From: Pseudomonadota bacterium
Lineage (GTDB): Bacteria > Pseudomonadota > Alphaproteobacteria > Acetobacterales > Acetobacteraceae
Assembly (NCBI GenBank): GCA_021780935.1
Contig: JAJXXT010000007.1
Span: forward strand, 1 to 16,102
DNA: 16,102 nucleotides
Direction of reading: 5' to 3'
Shown in pieces: positions 13,826 through 16,102 of the stretch (position 1 is its first letter; every line of letters begins with the position of its first letter). Position numbers and translations under genes: made by a program. The notes beneath the pieces are model-generated. The model saw only the letters and a program-made list of their open reading frames with translations. It was not told the origin of the DNA and made no database searches.

Positions 13826-15394
13826 TCAACCCCGGGACTTGGCCGCCGCGAAGCGCCGGCGCAGCAGGGAGCGGGCGAGCTCCAGCAGATCGAACGCACC
13901 CAGGGCCTGGCCGGCTGCGCCATAGGCGACGAGACCGGTGCCGACCAGCAGCACCAGCGCCAGCGCCCGCAGCACCGACCGGCCGCCGGCGACGGCGAAC
14001 AGCACCGGATCGAGCACCAGCAGAGCCAGCGCCATCGCGCCGGCGGCGAGCACCATCCGCGCCACGCGCCCGCCGAGCGCGGCGTCGGGGCGGAAATAGC
14101 CGCGCCAATAGAGCAGCACGGCGAGCGCGGCGGCATTGAAAGCGGCGGCGATGCTGGTCGCCAGCGGCGGCCCGACATGGCCGAGCGGACGCATGAAGGC
14201 GAGATTGAGGACCAGGTTCAGCGCGACCGCGACCAGCCCGATCTTCACCGGCGTCCCCGTATCGCCGCGGGCGAAGAATGCCGGGGCGAAGACCTTGGCC
14301 AGCACATAGGCCGGCAGGCCGACCGCATAGGCGGCCAGCGCCTGCGCACTCCTGGCGGCGGCCAGCGCGTCGAACGCGCCGCGGGCGAACAGCACGCTCA
14401 TGATCGGCCCGCCCGCCACCGACAGCGCCAGCGCCGCCGGCAGGGTCAGCACCAGCGCGTATTCGATGCCGTGGTTGAGGGTGGTGATCGCGAGGCCCTT
14501 GTCGCCGGCGCGCACCTGGCGTGAGAGCAGCGGCAGGATCGCGGTGCCGACGGCCGCGCCGATCACCCCGAGCGGCAGCTGATCCACGCGGTCGGCGTAG
14601 TAGAGCACCGAGACGGTGCCAGCGGGCAGCAGGCTGGCGATGACGGTATCGACGGCAACGTTGAGCTGCGTCACGCCGGCGCCGATCACGCCCGGCCCCA
14701 TGCGCCGCAACACCGTCCGCACCCCCGGCGTCAGCTGCGGCCACCCGCAGGGTGGCGCCATGCCGGCGATGCGCACCGCCAGCACCAGCACGCCGAGCTG
14801 CGCGAACCCCGAGAGCACGAGCCCGGCGGCCAGCAGGTGCCCGGTGGTCGGCAGCATGGCCATCGGCGGCACGAGCAGCGCGCCGATCAGGAAGACGTTG
14901 AACAGGACCGGCGCGCCGGCCGCGGCGGCGAACCGGTCCAGCCCGTTGAGCATGCCGCCGAAAAGCGCCGCGAGGCACATCAGCATCAGATAGGGAAAGG
15001 CGATGCGCGTCAGCGTCACGGTCAGGGCGAGCTTGGCCGGCAGTGCGGCGAAGCCGGGCGCCAGCACTACCATCAGTTGCGGCATGAAGACGATGCCGAG
15101 GACCGTGATGCCCGCCAGCCAGACCGCCAGCACGCTGGCCACCTCGCCGGCCAGCCGACGCGCCGGCTCCCGCCCGAAGCTCGCCAGCGTGCCGGCGAAG
15201 GCGGGAACGAAGGCGGCGTTGAACGCGCCCTCGCCGAACAGCCGGCGGAACAGGTTCGGCAATTTCAGGGCGACGAAAAACGCATCCGCTACCAGCCCGG
15301 TGCCGAGCCGGTCGGCGATCAGCACGTCCCGCGCGAAGCCGAGCAGGCGGCTCGCCATGGTCCAGATGCCAACGGTGAGAATGCCTCGCAGCAT
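13826..15394 (-). CDS. murJ: lipid II flippase MurJ (MviN)
   Basis: Flips the peptidoglycan precursor lipid II across the inner membrane; essential in most bacteria. The 522 residues form about fourteen hydrophobic segments. The N-terminus ([13 protein letters not shown], 15-27; [22 protein letters not shown], 37-58) aligns with E. coli MurJ, with Arg16, Arg22, Asp37, Arg50 and Glu55 matching its functional Arg18, Arg24, Asp39, Arg52 and Glu57. [28 protein letters not shown] and the [26 protein letters not shown] block are further signatures. The ATG at 15394 gives the expected N-terminus; its ribosome site is weak. trpS follows 52 bases downstream, the usual alphaproteobacterial order, and an HpnL-like gene lies upstream on the same strand. 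Confidence 0.97.
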   Translation of the reverse strand: MLRGILTVGIWTMASRLLGFARDVLIADRLGTGLVADAFFVALKLPNLFRRLFGEGAFNAAFVPAFAGTLASFGREPARRLAGEVASVLAVWLAGITVLGIVFMPQLMVVLAPGFAALPAKLALTVTLTRIAFPYLMLMCLAALFGGMLNGLDRFAAAAGAPVLFNVFLIGALLVPPMAMLPTTGHLLAAGLVLSGFAQLGVLVLAVRIAGMAPPCGWPQLTPGVRTVLRRMGPGVIGAGVTQLNVAVDTVIASLLPAGTVSVLYYADRVDQLPLGVIGAAVGTAILPLLSRQVRAGDKGLAITTLNHGIEYALVLTLPAALALSVAGGPIMSVLFARGAFDALAAARSAQALAAYAVGLPAYVLAKVFAPAFFARGDTGTPVKIGLVAVALNLVLNLAFMRPLGHVGPPLATSIAAAFNAAALAVLLYWRGYFRPDAALGGRVARMVLAAGAMALALLVLDPVLFAVAGGRSVLRALALVLLVGTGLVAYGAAGQALGAFDLLELARSLLRRRFAAAKSRG

Positions 15395-15635
15395 GGGACG
15401 GCCGCCGCCTAGTGGCGTGAAGCCAACGCCCGGCCCCGGGCGGCGGCTGACTCAGCCTTCATCATGAAACGACCGCTCTGACGCATGCCGAACCTTCCGA
15501 ATGAGCAGAAGCACGAGAGCAACCCCCGATCTGATCGTGCCGTTCCGGGTCGGACCGATCGGAGAGAAGTGGCTCTACACTTATATGTTTATCGACCATG
15601 TCCGACCTGAATATTCCATCAGGCCGGAGAGTGCT
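15395..15635 (-). other. 241-bp intergenic region upstream of murJ
   Basis: It holds a hairpin just after the HpnL-like gene, an AT-rich patch (15576-15594) with TATAAG on the minus strand that could be a -10 box (no good -35 seen), and a GC palindrome near 15430-15446. A plus-strand frame opening at 15501 passes through it but is judged a shadow. No gene recognised. Confidence 0.4.
15602..15627 (-). terminator. possible terminator hairpin after the HpnL-like gene
   Basis: CCGGCCTGA and TCAGGTCGG on the minus strand pair over 9 bp (one G-U) around an 8-base loop, eight bases after the stop at 15636. No T-run follows, so intrinsic termination is uncertain. Confidence 0.4.
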
Positions 15636-16102
15636 CTACCCGATCGGTCCGGCCGGCATGTGCGCCGCCAGCGCCGCGCGGCGCATCTCCTGTGTCTGCC
15701 AGACCAGCAGGATCGGGACGCCGATCGCCAGATCCCGCGCCCGGCGCAGCAGCGAAACCCCGAGCGAGAGTTCCGCCGGCACGCCGAAAACGGCGCCGAG
15801 GCTGGCATACGCCGCTTCCTGCACCCCCGCGCCGGCCGGCACCAGCACGGTAGCAGAAAGGGCGATGTGGGTCAGCGCGTCGATCGCCAGCACGTCATCG
15901 AAATCGATATCCGCGCCGAGGAGCTGGAAGGCGATCCAGGTTCCGGTGCCGCCGGCGATCCAGCCGATGAGATGCAGCCCGACGCCGAGGCCGAGCCGCG
16001 TCGGGCTGGCATAGAGCCGTGCCAGATCGTCCTGGAACGCCCGCACATGCGTCGGCGCCTCGGCGAACCAGGGTGCGGCGATGCGGCGGGCGAGCGCGCC
16101 GA
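15636..16102 (-). CDS. flippase-like / LPG-synthase TM-region family protein, C-terminal part (HpnL-like)
   Basis: The last 154 codons of a membrane protein whose 5' end lies beyond the window; the frame is open to 16100. Hydrophobic helices lie near LGLGVGLHLIGW, GTWIAFQLLG, IALSATVLVPAGAGVQEAAY, SLGAVFGVP and LAIGVPILLVW. The block LVPAGAGVQEAAYASLGAVFG, followed by SLLRRARDLAIGVP, is typical of the lysylphosphatidylglycerol-synthase transmembrane family (UPF0104), in which a Gly-x-Gly/Pro...GVQE motif is conserved, and of the hopanoid-associated HpnL subgroup. HpnL proteins have been linked to hopanoid biosynthesis or transport, so a lipid-handling role in the inner membrane is likely, but no other hopanoid gene is visible. 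A GTG at 16046 is in frame but is probably internal, since the upstream codons continue the protein. Confidence 0.75.
   Translation of the reverse strand, partial: GALARRIAAPWFAEAPTHVRAFQDDLARLYASPTRLGLGVGLHLIGWIAGGTGTWIAFQLLGADIDFDDVLAIDALTHIALSATVLVPAGAGVQEAAYASLGAVFGVPAELSLGVSLLRRARDLAIGVPILLVWQTQEMRRAALAAHMPAGPIG

Noticed and set aside
13774..14178. Extension of trpS upstream through the end of murJ
   Set aside because: It lies in another frame within the murJ coding end. The standard TrpRS N-terminus MQRIFS starts at 13773.
15501..16102. A plus-strand frame from ATG 15501 open to the window end (over 200 codons)
   Set aside because: Most of it is antisense to the HpnL-like protein, which has clear family blocks. 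The plus-strand product is polar, Arg/Asp-rich and unrecognisable, and has no good ribosome site.
1..16102. CRISPR arrays, tRNA/rRNA genes, transposases, attachment sites
   Set aside because: No repeat-spacer pattern, cloverleaf, rRNA-like stretch, transposase motif or terminal inverted repeat pair was found on either strand by eye.

Overview
The window is dense, GC-rich (roughly two-thirds G+C), ordinary-looking chromosomal DNA from an alphaproteobacterium, most likely of the Rhodospirillales/Acetobacteraceae type. The basis is the sdhC-sdhD-sdhA-sdhB order, SdhC and SdhD sequences with alphaproteobacterial motifs, SecB, the murJ-trpS pair, a bactofilin, and a membrane protein resembling the hopanoid-associated HpnL group. 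The exact genus cannot be fixed from the sequence. No tRNA, rRNA, insertion sequence, phage gene, CRISPR array or origin was seen.

Layout. Positions 1-355 (minus) hold the N-terminal part of an MFS transporter. It diverges from the succinate dehydrogenase operon (537-4361, plus): sdhC, sdhD, sdhA, a small YeaQ/YmgE-type membrane protein gene wedged between sdhA and sdhB, then sdhB. A cysteine phosphatase gene (4358-5053) is joined to sdhB by a GTGA overlap. Convergent to it, and overlapping its tail by 29 bases, is an AmpG-like permease (5025-6326, minus). Upstream of ampG on the minus strand lie a small secreted Lys/Gln/Ala-rich protein (6360-6629), typA/bipA (6797-8626), a SAM-dependent methyltransferase (8771-9580) and an adenosine-kinase-type PfkB kinase (9608-10591). 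A bactofilin (10724-11443, plus) diverges from the kinase and converges on secB (11539-12081, minus), with a 16-bp perfect hairpin between the two. Then, all on the minus strand, come a histidine phosphatase (12224-12778) overlapping trpS (12775-13773), murJ (13826-15394), and the C-terminal 154 residues of an HpnL/LPG-synthase-like membrane protein (15636 to the window end).

Functions group loosely. The sdh cluster builds respiratory complex II and links the TCA cycle to the quinone pool. AmpG, bactofilin, MurJ and possibly the HpnL-like protein concern the envelope: muropeptide recycling, cell-wall scaffolding, lipid II flipping and lipid transport. TypA, TrpS and SecB serve translation and export. 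The methyltransferase and adenosine kinase could be linked through the by-product of methylation.

No clearly new multi-gene system is present. The items most worth a second look are the YeaQ-like insert and the coupled phosphatase in the sdh operon, the Asr-like small secreted protein, the phosphatase coupled to trpS, and a set of short related palindromes between genes on the secB-trpS-murJ side.
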